Assembly (NCBI GenBank): GCA_023664685.1
Contig: JAMPFC010000001.1
Span: 107,771 to 144,751, forward strand
Reading direction: 5' to 3'
Length of the DNA stretch: 36,981 nucleotides
DNA from: Roseburia sp.
Lineage (GTDB): Bacteria > Bacillota > Clostridia > Lachnospirales > Lachnospiraceae
Part shown: positions 1 to 7,463 of the stretch, piece after piece
Layout: each line of letters begins with the position of its first letter
Numbering within the stretch: position 1 is the first letter of the stretch
The notes under the pieces: generated by a model
Database searches by the model: none
Seen by the model: only the letters and a program-made list of their open reading frames with translations
What the model was told of the DNA's origin: nothing
Program-made: the position numbers and the translations under genes

Positions 1-2
1 AA

Positions 3-1982
3 CGCTTTGACAGTTTTGGATGTAAAACGATTGAAGATGTCGAGACAAGAATGAGTCTGGAGTGTGCCTCCAGTGGTTTTACCCATGTCTATCTGGTGGC
101 AGAAGATGGCACCGTTTATACGGACAAATTTGTTATTTATAAGCCCGGGGAGGAGATCGTGAACCGAAATCTTGATTTTCTGTCCTATTTTCATGATGGT
201 CAGGATAAGGTTGTTGTCCGGTTTGATGATAAGGCAGAGGGCGGCTGGATGTCCAAGGAAAGTATTTTGTACGGAGTCCGGCTGAATGATTACAGCGTGG
301 AGGGCGTAAAGATGCACGCGCTGATCGGGATCAGCGATATCTCGTCTATTCAGGACAACATGGTGATCGACAGCTTTATAAAGGATGGGAAAAGCCGCGG
401 CCACAGCGCCCTGATCGACATGGAAGGAAATTATATTGTCAATATCAATAAAGAAATTTACCTGAACAAAAAGAACAACCTGTACGATCATCTGTCCACT
501 GCGGAAGATTCGGATCTGGAAAACGAGGAGGTTCGGGCAAGGCTTCAAAAGCGGGAAACCTTTGGGTTCTATCATTCCCATGCCGGGGAATCGGGAAAGG
601 AACTTTTTTATTTCATACCATTTGATGAAAATTTTGATCTATATTTTATCATGTCGGTCAATGAGCAGGTATTTGTGGAACAGCGAAGGACATTTGTGTC
701 CCTCAGCATTACAATGGCTGTGATTGCGATGGTCACGGTGCTTATCATGCTGCTTGTCATCATGAGGATGCGGGTGCAGACGATACGGACGACGGAATCT
801 GCGAGATCCCAGAAAGAATTTCTTTCTAACATGAGCCATGAGATCCGGACGCCGTTAAATGGCCTGATCGGCATGAACCATCTGATCATGGTAAACATCG
901 ATGATGAGACGCAGAAATCCCAGATCAAGGAATGGCTGAAAAAGTCCCACAGTACAGCGAATTATCTTTTGTCACTGGTGAATGATATTTTGGATATGTC
1001 CAAACTTCAGGCAGGGAAAGTGGAGCTTGAGGTGGAACCGATGCTAGTTGCTTCGATGATTGATGAAATTGCGGCGATGCAGGCAGATAATATCAAAAGC
1101 CGCGGGGTGGAGTTTATCGTAGAAAAGGATATCGTAGAGCCTTGCATTGAAGGCGATGTAACCCGTTTGAAGCAGATTTTGATGAACATTGTCGGGAATG
1201 CGGCGAAGTTTACGCCGGAGGGAAAATGGATCCGGCTGTCTGTTACGCAGGAAAAAACGGATGATCTGCAGGTCGTTACGACTTACCGGTGTGAGGATGC
1301 CGGAATTGGAATATCAGAGGAGTACATCGATAAGATTTTTGACTCGTTCAGTCAGGAACGAAGCAGGAATACGAAGGGGATCAAGGGAACCGGACTCGGC
1401 ATGGCGATCAGTAAACTCCTTGCCAAAGCGATGGGCGGAGATATTACGGTGGAAAGCGAATTAAATGTCGGGAGTACGTTTACCGTCACCATCCCATCCC
1501 AGATCGTGTCGGATATTCCAGAGGAGCTGAAAGAGCAGAAGGAAGCAGATGAGGCGGGGGACGTTGACCAGACTGCACGCAGGGCAGACGGAAGACCGGT
1601 CAAGATTCTGATCGCCGAGGATGTGGAGCTGAATGCGGAGATTTTGTTGGAAATCCTAAAAATGGAGGGATTTGAGACTGCGCTCGCAAAGAATGGGCAG
1701 GAGGCGTTGGATTTGTTTGAGCAGTCAGAAGCCGGGGAGTTTGATATTATCCTGATGGATATGCAGATGCCTGTCATGGATGGGTGTACCGCAGCCGCTA
1801 AAATCAGGGAGCTTGACCGGGCAGATGCGAAATCGGTTGTGATCTATGCCTGCACAGCTAATATGTTCCAAGAGGACAAAGAGCAGGCGATGGCAAGTGG
1901 GATGGATGATTTCCTGACGAAACCGATCGATGTAAATGTTCTGCTGAAAAAATTAAGAAAAGGTGAAAAGAAAAATGCGTAA
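3..1982 (+). CDS. Hybrid sensor histidine kinase/response regulator (5' end outside window)
   Basis: The reading frame is open from the first bases of the window, so the true start lies upstream; the ATG at 51 is internal. Visible order, numbering from that ATG: an extracytoplasmic sensor region to about residue 215, a membrane segment at about 217-240, a HisKA H-box NMSHEIRTPLNG with the phospho-accepting His at 263, an HATPase domain with N-box GNAAKFTPEG and G-boxes DAGIGIS and GTGLGMAIS, and a C-terminal receiver domain with IAED, phospho-acceptor Asp 570 in LMDMQMPVMDG and the conserved Lys in FLTKPID. The domain order is that of a membrane hybrid kinase whose phosphate passes from His to its own Asp; no HPt domain or DNA-binding output is present, so the downstream partner is unknown. 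A solute-binding lipoprotein gene follows after 25 bp, suggesting a shared stimulus. Confidence 0.93.
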   Translation, partial: RFDSFGCKTIEDVETRMSLECASSGFTHVYLVAEDGTVYTDKFVIYKPGEEIVNRNLDFLSYFHDGQDKVVVRFDDKAEGGWMSKESILYGVRLNDYSVEGVKMHALIGISDISSIQDNMVIDSFIKDGKSRGHSALIDMEGNYIVNINKEIYLNKKNNLYDHLSTAEDSDLENEEVRARLQKRETFGFYHSHAGESGKELFYFIPFDENFDLYFIMSVNEQVFVEQRRTFVSLSITMAVIAMVTVLIMLLVIMRMRVQTIRTTESARSQKEFLSNMSHEIRTPLNGLIGMNHLIMVNIDDETQKSQIKEWLKKSHSTANYLLSLVNDILDMSKLQAGKVELEVEPMLVASMIDEIAAMQADNIKSRGVEFIVEKDIVEPCIEGDVTRLKQILMNIVGNAAKFTPEGKWIRLSVTQEKTDDLQVVTTYRCEDAGIGISEEYIDKIFDSFSQERSRNTKGIKGTGLGMAISKLLAKAMGGDITVESELNVGSTFTVTIPSQIVSDIPEELKEQKEADEAGDVDQTARRADGRPVKILIAEDVELNAEILLEILKMEGFETALAKNGQEALDLFEQSEAGEFDIILMDMQMPVMDGCTAAAKIRELDRADAKSVVIYACTANMFQEDKEQAMASGMDDFLTKPIDVNVLLKKLRKGEKKNA

Positions 1983-2007
1983 GAGATGTGTGCGAATGGA
2001 GGGAATC

Positions 2008-3330
2008 ATGAGAAGAAAAATAACAGCGATAACACTTGTACTTGTATTGTGTGCCGGCATTTTGGCAGGCTGTGGCAGCGAAGAAAAAGAGGCGGTAACT
2101 CTTACCGTCAAAGTTCCGGAATTGGAAATGAATGCGGTCAGTGCGCCGGATATCCGGGATGCAGGTGCTTTTTTACAACAGGCGGGCGAGGAATTTAAGG
2201 CACAGTATGAAGATGCCGATGTAACGATCCGGGTGGAGAGTTTTGCTTATGTGGATGAAGTAAAGGCGATCACGGGCAGCTTTGATACGGAGGATGCGAC
2301 AGACATCCTTTATGAAGGATATTTTAATATGGCTTCGTATCTGCATACTGGCAGAGTGGTTCCATTGGATGATATTATTTCCGATGAATTGCGTGCCGAT
2401 CTTGACGATGCGTCATGGGCGATGAGCATGGCAAATGGAAAAACGTATATGATGCCATTCTTAAACATGCAGAACATTTTGATCTATAATAAAAAGCTCT
2501 TTCAGGACTGCGGACTTGAGAAGTATATTGCCGATCAGGTCACGATACAAAATTGGACGATGGAGGAGTGGACGGATATTTTGGATACGCTCGCATCAAA
2601 GCTTCCTGCCCAGACTTATCCGATGATGATGTATGGTAAGAACAATCAGGGAGACACCCATATCATGTCGTATCTCCGGGCATTTGGAAGCACGATTTTT
2701 GATGCGGATGGGCATTTTGACTTTGAGAACGAGAAGGCGGTCAAGGCGTTAGAATGGCTCCAGTCAGGAGTAGACAAGGGCTGGTATCCGCCGCATCCGG
2801 AAAATCTGGAGATTACAGACTGCAATGAACTGTTCAGCAACTCGCAGCTTGCCATCTATATATTTAACAATGCCAATTTTTCGCTCTATGATAATATCGA
2901 AGACTATGGGTATGTGAATTTCCCCGGAAAGGTAGCGACTTCTTTTGTAACAGGTTTTGAAGTGTTTGATAATGGGGACGAGGTAAAGGTAAAGACTGCA
3001 AAAGATTTCATCAAATTTATATATGAAAATGATAAATGGCTAGAGCTTTCCGCCGGAAATATTCCTGTAAGCAAAAAGGTTTCAAAAAAATATGAGGATC
3101 AGATCACGATGTTGGATGAATTTACCGGTAACGCAGAAAATGTGGTGGATTTTATGAACAACAGCCCGAACTGGCAAGGAAGTGATACCTCTGTCCGAAG
3201 CGTGTTCTGGCCGAATATCCATGAGCTTTTGTCAAAGAGCATTACCCCGCAGGAATGTGCGAAAAAGCTGAATGAGACCTGCAATGCGGCGCTGGATGAG
3301 GGACGCCAAAACAGCGTGCTGCATGAGTAG
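2008..3330 (+). CDS. Extracellular solute-binding lipoprotein, family 1 (ABC type)
   Basis: Protein of 440 residues starting at the ATG at 2008, which is preceded by GGAGGG and begins a type II signal peptide with lipobox LAGC (lipidated Cys at 22). An upstream in-frame ATG at 1963 would bury the signal peptide and overlap the kinase, so I reject it. The body has features of family-1 (MalE-like) solute-binding proteins: the N-proximal stretch naming a substrate region (YEGYFNM, VVPLDDII), MPFLNMQNILIYNK, and the WLQSGVDKGW and IPVSKKV blocks towards the end. Family members deliver sugars or oligosaccharides to ABC permeases, but no permease or ATPase follows. The kinase lies directly upstream, so a sensory role for ligand-bound protein is a reasonable inference. 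The ligand cannot be read from the sequence. Confidence 0.88.
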   Translation: MRRKITAITLVLVLCAGILAGCGSEEKEAVTLTVKVPELEMNAVSAPDIRDAGAFLQQAGEEFKAQYEDADVTIRVESFAYVDEVKAITGSFDTEDATDILYEGYFNMASYLHTGRVVPLDDIISDELRADLDDASWAMSMANGKTYMMPFLNMQNILIYNKKLFQDCGLEKYIADQVTIQNWTMEEWTDILDTLASKLPAQTYPMMMYGKNNQGDTHIMSYLRAFGSTIFDADGHFDFENEKAVKALEWLQSGVDKGWYPPHPENLEITDCNELFSNSQLAIYIFNNANFSLYDNIEDYGYVNFPGKVATSFVTGFEVFDNGDEVKVKTAKDFIKFIYENDKWLELSAGNIPVSKKVSKKYEDQITMLDEFTGNAENVVDFMNNSPNWQGSDTSVRSVFWPNIHELLSKSITPQECAKKLNETCNAALDEGRQNSVLHE

Positions 3331-3342
3331 GGGGGAGAAGGG

Positions 3343-4353
3343 ATGCAAATACGTAATAGTACCGTTGATTTTCTTGTGTTTACGAAGGATGCAGGAGAGG
3401 ACGGAATCGAGGTGCGGGTGCAGAACCACGATGTCTGGCTGACACAGAAAGCGATCGCCCAGCTTTTTGATGTAGACCGGAGTGTGGTTACAAAACATCT
3501 GAAAAATATTTTTGAAAATAAGGAATTATCGGAAGAATCAACTTGTGCAAATTTTGCACAAGTTGCGGATAATGGAAAAACATATCAGTACAAATTTTAT
3601 TCCTTATCTGCTATTATTGCGGTAGGGTATCGGACGAACTCTGTCAGGGCAACGCAGTTTCGCCAGTGGGCGACAAAGGTACTAAGTACTTTTACAAAAC
3701 AGGGATATGTACTGGATAAAGAGCGTTTGATAAACGGTCAGATTTTTGATGAAGATTATTTTGAGCATCTAATTTCTGAGATTCAGGAAATCCGTGCCAG
3801 TGAAAGACGTTTTTATCAGAAAATCACGGATATTTATGCAACAGCAGTTGATTATTCGGTTGATAGTCAGATCACCAAAGACTTTTTTGCTACGGTTCAG
3901 AATAAAATGCATTATGCGGTTCATGGAAATACCGCAGCCGAGGTGATTGTGGCGAGAGCAGACCATAACAAGGAGCATATGGGACTGACAACATGGAGAA
4001 ATGCACCGAAGGGAAAGATTGTAAAGGCTGATGTTTCTGTGGCAAAGAATTATCTGTCGGTAGGCGAGATGCAAGAATTAAATGAGATTGTCACGATGTA
4101 TCTTGATTATGCGACTAGGCAGGCAAGGCGGCATATTCCGATGACAATGGCAGATTGGGCATCTAAACTGGATGCTTTTTTGCAGTTTAATGATGCGGAG
4201 ATTTTACAGGATAAGGGGAAAGTGACAGCAGCGATTGCAAAGGCATTTGCAGAGAGTGAGTTTGAACAGTACCGGGTCATTCAGGATCGGTTGTATCAAA
4301 GTGATTTTGACCGATTGATGGAGGAGACTGTCTATGATGGGGTTGTTTTATGA
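3343..4353 (+). CDS. RhuM family protein (virulence_RhuM domain)
   Basis: Protein of 336 residues; the start at 3343 follows a GGGGGAGAAGG ribosome site 12 bp after the lipoprotein stop. The N-terminal half has the hallmark RhuM pattern: WLTQKAIAQLFDVDRSVVTKHLKNIF, which looks like a helix-turn-helix, then a KTYQYKFYSLSAIIAVGYR-type block and a RATQFRQWATKVL block. The length is normal for the family, so it seems intact. RhuM was named from a Salmonella pathogenicity island; its biochemical role is not established, and members are common on islands and other accessory regions. The gene ends 6 bp inside the convergent neighbour. A perfect 27-bp palindrome lies within the coding region (3539-3565). 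It could be co-transcribed with the lipoprotein gene or be a separate insertion. Confidence 0.85.
   Translation: MQIRNSTVDFLVFTKDAGEDGIEVRVQNHDVWLTQKAIAQLFDVDRSVVTKHLKNIFENKELSEESTCANFAQVADNGKTYQYKFYSLSAIIAVGYRTNSVRATQFRQWATKVLSTFTKQGYVLDKERLINGQIFDEDYFEHLISEIQEIRASERRFYQKITDIYATAVDYSVDSQITKDFFATVQNKMHYAVHGNTAAEVIVARADHNKEHMGLTTWRNAPKGKIVKADVSVAKNYLSVGEMQELNEIVTMYLDYATRQARRHIPMTMADWASKLDAFLQFNDAEILQDKGKVTAAIAKAFAESEFEQYRVIQDRLYQSDFDRLMEETVYDGVVL
3539..3565. repeat. Perfect 13-bp inverted repeat inside the RhuM-family gene
   Basis: CAACTTGTGCAAA (3539-3551), one central T, then its exact reverse complement (3553-3565). It encodes part of the segment between the HTH-like region and the KTYQYKFYSL block. 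It may be a protein-binding dyad, an mRNA hairpin or a coincidence of coding; the sequence alone cannot decide. Confidence 0.8.
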
Positions 4354-5616
4354 ATCCGGATCCCACATGAAATACCATGTTTTCGTTTTCATCAAAACAT
4401 CTGCCAGTTCACCGATCGCACCCGATTCGGTTTCTATGTTAAGCACATTCTCACAAAACACTGCCTGTTCTTTTGCAAGCAGCCATGCCTCCTCTTCCGA
4501 TATGTGGATGTCTTCTGCCAGAAATTCCAGAATATTTATGCCAAATAGCGCCGGCAGTACCCGGTATCTCTCGTACCAATATTTCCCTACCGCCATGAGT
4601 TCTGTGATGTTTGGGCAGTCGTCATCGCCAAACAACGGAAAATAAGCTAGGGTTTTCCACGGTTTATCCACCGGAATTTTCAACATGATCAAATCATCGT
4701 TTTTCATTGTGCGGAAAAATACTTCTGTGGCAACAAAGGTATCCCCTGTTTCTTCTGAGGGAATTATTTCTCGCTCCAAATCATACTCCCATAGCTCTTC
4801 CCCATCATTTATCAGACGATACCATTCCTGCAGCAGCTCTTTTCCATCCGGCAGTTCCTGCTCCGAAAGATTTTCCCAGTCCATTTCTTCCGCTAGTTCA
4901 TCCAGAAGTGCCAACACTTTTTTGTCATTTTCAAAGATAACCGGATATCCTTCTACCGGGGCAAGCTGCACCGCTCTTTTATAGCGTGCCACTATTTCCT
5001 CCGGCGGCGTATTCCAGTTTATAATTTCGTAAGAAAATCCAAATCGTTTCGCAAGTTCCGGTGCATCGTCGTCCTCCTCGAACTGTGTCTGCGCCTTTAC
5101 TCCCTCATTGTACAGAGGACCGTCCGGATCCGCTTTTATCGTGTGAAGAAAGCGGATCAGCTCAGGGGAACATTTTTCTTTTATTACGAGACAACCATTC
5201 CGTGGCTCAAACATGAAATAAAAGTTCGTTTTCGTCTCAATGATATTCCACAGATCGCAGTAGCGGATCAGCTCGCCTTCTACCATGTTACAGGTCATTA
5301 CAAAGCCTTCTTCATAAAAATCATAGAGCAGATAACAGTTGCCGATGCTATCGTTATCCGCAAATGCCTTTCGCTGCTTTTCTTTTCTTACAGCCGGGCT
5401 GCTGGCCACTTTTATCGCACAGCCCACAGCAATGAAAATGCCCTGTAAGTGTTTGCCCGCTCGAATTGACAATACACAGAGAAGTCCTGCGATCCCGATC
5501 CAGAGGATATAGGAGAGTGCATTATAAAACCGACAGGCGCGGTTACTGAATTTTGCGTATTCATCAAAAGAAACGGTTGCCTCCGTTGTAAATAAAATCT
5601 CATTCTTATTATCCAT
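4348..5616 (-). CDS. Membrane protein joining a YcxB-like domain to DUF4253
   Basis: Protein of 422 residues. I place the start at 5616 because the ATG is preceded by GGGGGGAAC at good spacing and a strong promoter lies about 70 bp upstream; the longer frame to 5772 runs through that promoter. Residues 1-165 resemble YcxB-like proteins: a short cytoplasmic start, two membrane segments at about 34-52 and 57-71, then a soluble part containing RYCDLWNIIETKTNFYFMF. Residues from about 170 to the end look like DUF4253, with GYPVIFE, the WYERYRVLPALFG block, EEAWLLAKEQ and a C-terminal WYFMWD. Neither domain has a defined biochemical activity. The convergent RhuM gene overlaps its 3' end by 6 bp. 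The domain assignments are from memory of family patterns. Confidence 0.75.
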   Translation of the reverse strand: MDNKNEILFTTEATVSFDEYAKFSNRACRFYNALSYILWIGIAGLLCVLSIRAGKHLQGIFIAVGCAIKVASSPAVRKEKQRKAFADNDSIGNCYLLYDFYEEGFVMTCNMVEGELIRYCDLWNIIETKTNFYFMFEPRNGCLVIKEKCSPELIRFLHTIKADPDGPLYNEGVKAQTQFEEDDDAPELAKRFGFSYEIINWNTPPEEIVARYKRAVQLAPVEGYPVIFENDKKVLALLDELAEEMDWENLSEQELPDGKELLQEWYRLINDGEELWEYDLEREIIPSEETGDTFVATEVFFRTMKNDDLIMLKIPVDKPWKTLAYFPLFGDDDCPNITELMAVGKYWYERYRVLPALFGINILEFLAEDIHISEEEAWLLAKEQAVFCENVLNIETESGAIGELADVLMKTKTWYFMWDPDS

Positions 5617-5683
5617 CTGCTGTTCCCCCCGCATTTCGTCTGCTGTATATGTTTTTTGTGCGTCAATGAGTTGGTTAGGACTT

Positions 5684-5712
5684 ATTGTATCATATTTATT
5701 TGTAATATACAA
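5684..5712 (-). promoter_or_regulatory. Promoter of the YcxB-DUF4253 gene
   Basis: Read on the minus strand: -35 TTGTAT (5707-5712), a 17-bp spacer, -10 TACAAT (5684-5689) preceded by TGA, which gives an extended -10. Transcription would begin near 5677, about 60 bp before the chosen start at 5616. This supports the shorter start. Confidence 0.65.
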
Positions 5713-5799
5713 ATCGCTCTCTGGCAGTTTGATACATGGTTTGAAAATCTGGGGATGTTTTGGCATCCTCATTTTTTAAAAACAATTGTATCCAGTCAG

Positions 5800-5828
5800 T
5801 TGAAAAATTTCATCGATTTTGATATAGT
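5800..5828 (+). promoter_or_regulatory. Promoter for the small ORF and folC
   Basis: -35 TTGAAA (5800-5805), 17-bp spacer, -10 TATAGT (5823-5828) preceded by TGA (extended -10). The predicted transcript starts near 5835, about 35 bp before the ATG at 5870. The gap 5617-5869 otherwise holds the divergent promoter of the minus-strand gene and no further structure that I can support. Confidence 0.65.
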
Positions 5829-5869
5829 TAAGCTGACAGTAGAAATGATAGGAGATGAGGTGAGGCTTT

Positions 5870-6076
5870 ATGTGGAAGGTGTGCGTGAAAGAGCCATACT
5901 TGAATGTGGAGAAGATTTTTCCCACGCAGCAGAAAGATGTTGGAACAGTAATCAGCGTGTGGAAAAAGGAGTTGTGGTATATGAACGAAACCTTGTTGGA
6001 TGAAGCAAAATTAAATATGGTGGGGTATCATTTGCAGCAGACAGAGAATAGAATGGAATGGGAATATGAATTATAG
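5870..6076 (+). CDS. Possible small protein upstream of folC
   Basis: 68 codons whose ATG sits 6 bp after GAGGTGA, a seven-base match to the anti-Shine-Dalgarno complement, and about 35 bp downstream of a good promoter. The stop overlaps the folC start by 11 bp, a layout that suits translational coupling. The protein is not recognised; a stretch reading FPTQQKDVGTVISVW is faintly reminiscent of the N-terminus of some nucleotidyltransferase-fold proteins, but no catalytic motif follows, so it may be a relic. A second frame beginning with GTG at 5860 after AGGAG and ending at 6003 (47 codons) is also possible in the same place. Only one of the two is likely to be real, and either could be just a leader. 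Confidence 0.4.
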   Translation: MWKVCVKEPYLNVEKIFPTQQKDVGTVISVWKKELWYMNETLLDEAKLNMVGYHLQQTENRMEWEYEL

Positions 6077-7373
6077 ACAGGCAAAAGCATATATACAGGA
6101 GATTCAGTCTGGGGCGAGGATCAAGCCGGGGCTTGGGATGACGACGGAGTTATTAAAACGTCTTGGCGATCCACAGGACAAGCTGCGGTTTGTGCATATT
6201 GCGGGGACAAATGGAAAGGGGTCGACCGCCTCTTTTATCAGTTCAGTACTTGCAGAAGCGGGATGGAAGATCGGACGGTATGTGTCACCGGCTGTCTGCT
6301 CGGACTTAGAAACGGTTCAGTGGATAGAGAATGGGAAAATTGTGTACATCACAGAAGAGGAGATGGCGGAGCTGCTCACCGAAGTTCTCGGGGCAGTGAG
6401 ACAAATGAGGAAAGATGGGGTGGGAACGCCAACGGAATTTGAAATTGAGACAGCGATGGCATTTCTGGCATTTGTGCGGTGGAATACCGATCTTGTGGTG
6501 TTGGAAACGGGAATGGGTGGGCGACTTGATTCTACAAATGTAGTTAAGACAGTGGAATGTTCGGTGATCACGCCCATATCAATGGATCACATGAAGTTTT
6601 TGGGAGATACATTGGAGGAGATCGCAAAGGAAAAGGCAGGGATCATTAAGAATCATGTGCCGGTTGTGAGCTGCCAGAAGGATGAGAGAGCGGCGAAAGT
6701 TATTTCCGGGACATGTGAAAAATGTGGCTCGGAGCTGCATACTGTGGAGAAAGAGCGGATACAGATCCGGCAGACTTCGCTAAACGGAAGTGTATTTGAA
6801 TATGGGAAATTCGGGAAAATAAGTATTGCGCTGCCCGGGGTATATCAGGTAGAAAATGCATGTCTTGCGCTGGAATGTATTGATGTTTTAAGAAAGAAAT
6901 ATTCGGTTTCTACAGAGCAGATTCAGAAAGGGATGGTAAAGACTGTGTGGCGGGGGAGGTTTGAAGTACTCCGGAACGATCCGGTAGTGGTCGTGGATGG
7001 CGCTCACAATACAGATGGAATGCAATCTTTTCTGCAATCCGTACAAAGGTATTTTAAAACAGGGAAAAAGACCGGGATCATGGGCGTATTTGCAGATAAA
7101 GACTATAAGGCTATGTCGGTGCTTCTTGCCGGAATTTTTGATACGGTCTATACGGTCACTCCGAAATCGGAGAGGGGACTGCCGGCGGAGAAACTTGCTG
7201 ACGAACTGGCAGCCTGTCAGATCCATGCAGTGGCATGTAGCTCGTTTCAAGAGGCGGCGGAGTATGCCATGAAGGATGGCGGGCAGGAAAAGAAATGTCC
7301 GGTATTTGTCTTTGGCTCGCTCTCATTGATAAAAGAAGCGTATCGGGAGTTCCGGCTTAAAAATTCTCCTTAA
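6066..7373 (+). CDS. folC: Folylpolyglutamate synthase / dihydrofolate synthase
   Basis: Protein of 435 residues, normal for FolC. It ligates glutamate to dihydropteroate and/or adds further glutamates to reduced folates with ATP, in the cytosol. The Mur-ligase ATP loop AGTNGKGST is at 46-54, preceded by the family FVHI strand; LVVLETGMGGRLDSTN, SMDHMKFLGDTLEEIAKEKAGI and the C-terminal VVVDGAHNTDGM are FolC signatures. The ATG at 6066 overlaps the preceding small ORF and has only a weak ribosome site (AATGGGAAT), which fits coupled translation. No other folate genes are in the window. Whether it has one or both activities is not visible. Confidence 0.94.
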   Translation: MNYRQAKAYIQEIQSGARIKPGLGMTTELLKRLGDPQDKLRFVHIAGTNGKGSTASFISSVLAEAGWKIGRYVSPAVCSDLETVQWIENGKIVYITEEEMAELLTEVLGAVRQMRKDGVGTPTEFEIETAMAFLAFVRWNTDLVVLETGMGGRLDSTNVVKTVECSVITPISMDHMKFLGDTLEEIAKEKAGIIKNHVPVVSCQKDERAAKVISGTCEKCGSELHTVEKERIQIRQTSLNGSVFEYGKFGKISIALPGVYQVENACLALECIDVLRKKYSVSTEQIQKGMVKTVWRGRFEVLRNDPVVVVDGAHNTDGMQSFLQSVQRYFKTGKKTGIMGVFADKDYKAMSVLLAGIFDTVYTVTPKSERGLPAEKLADELAACQIHAVACSSFQEAAEYAMKDGGQEKKCPVFVFGSLSLIKEAYREFRLKNSP

Positions 7374-7383
7374 CGCCCTTTCT

Positions 7384-7414
7384 ATCTCAAATTTGCTTAG
7401 CGTATATTTGAGAT
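7384..7414. repeat. Inverted repeat between folC and the Na/Pi cotransporter gene
   Basis: Perfect 9-bp arms ATCTCAAAT (7384-7392) and ATTTGAGAT (7406-7414) around a 13-base loop. No T-run follows, so it is a poor intrinsic terminator. A TATAAT hexamer lies at 7424-7429, just downstream and ahead of the next gene, so an operator role is possible; no convincing -35 is seen at the usual spacing. Confidence 0.6.
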
Positions 7415-7463
7415 TTACATACGTATAATATGGTTATGATAGAATTGCGGAAGGAGAAACGGT

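Noticed and set aside
7384-7414. Intrinsic terminator of folC
   Set aside because: The stem is AT-rich with a 13-base loop and no T-run follows.
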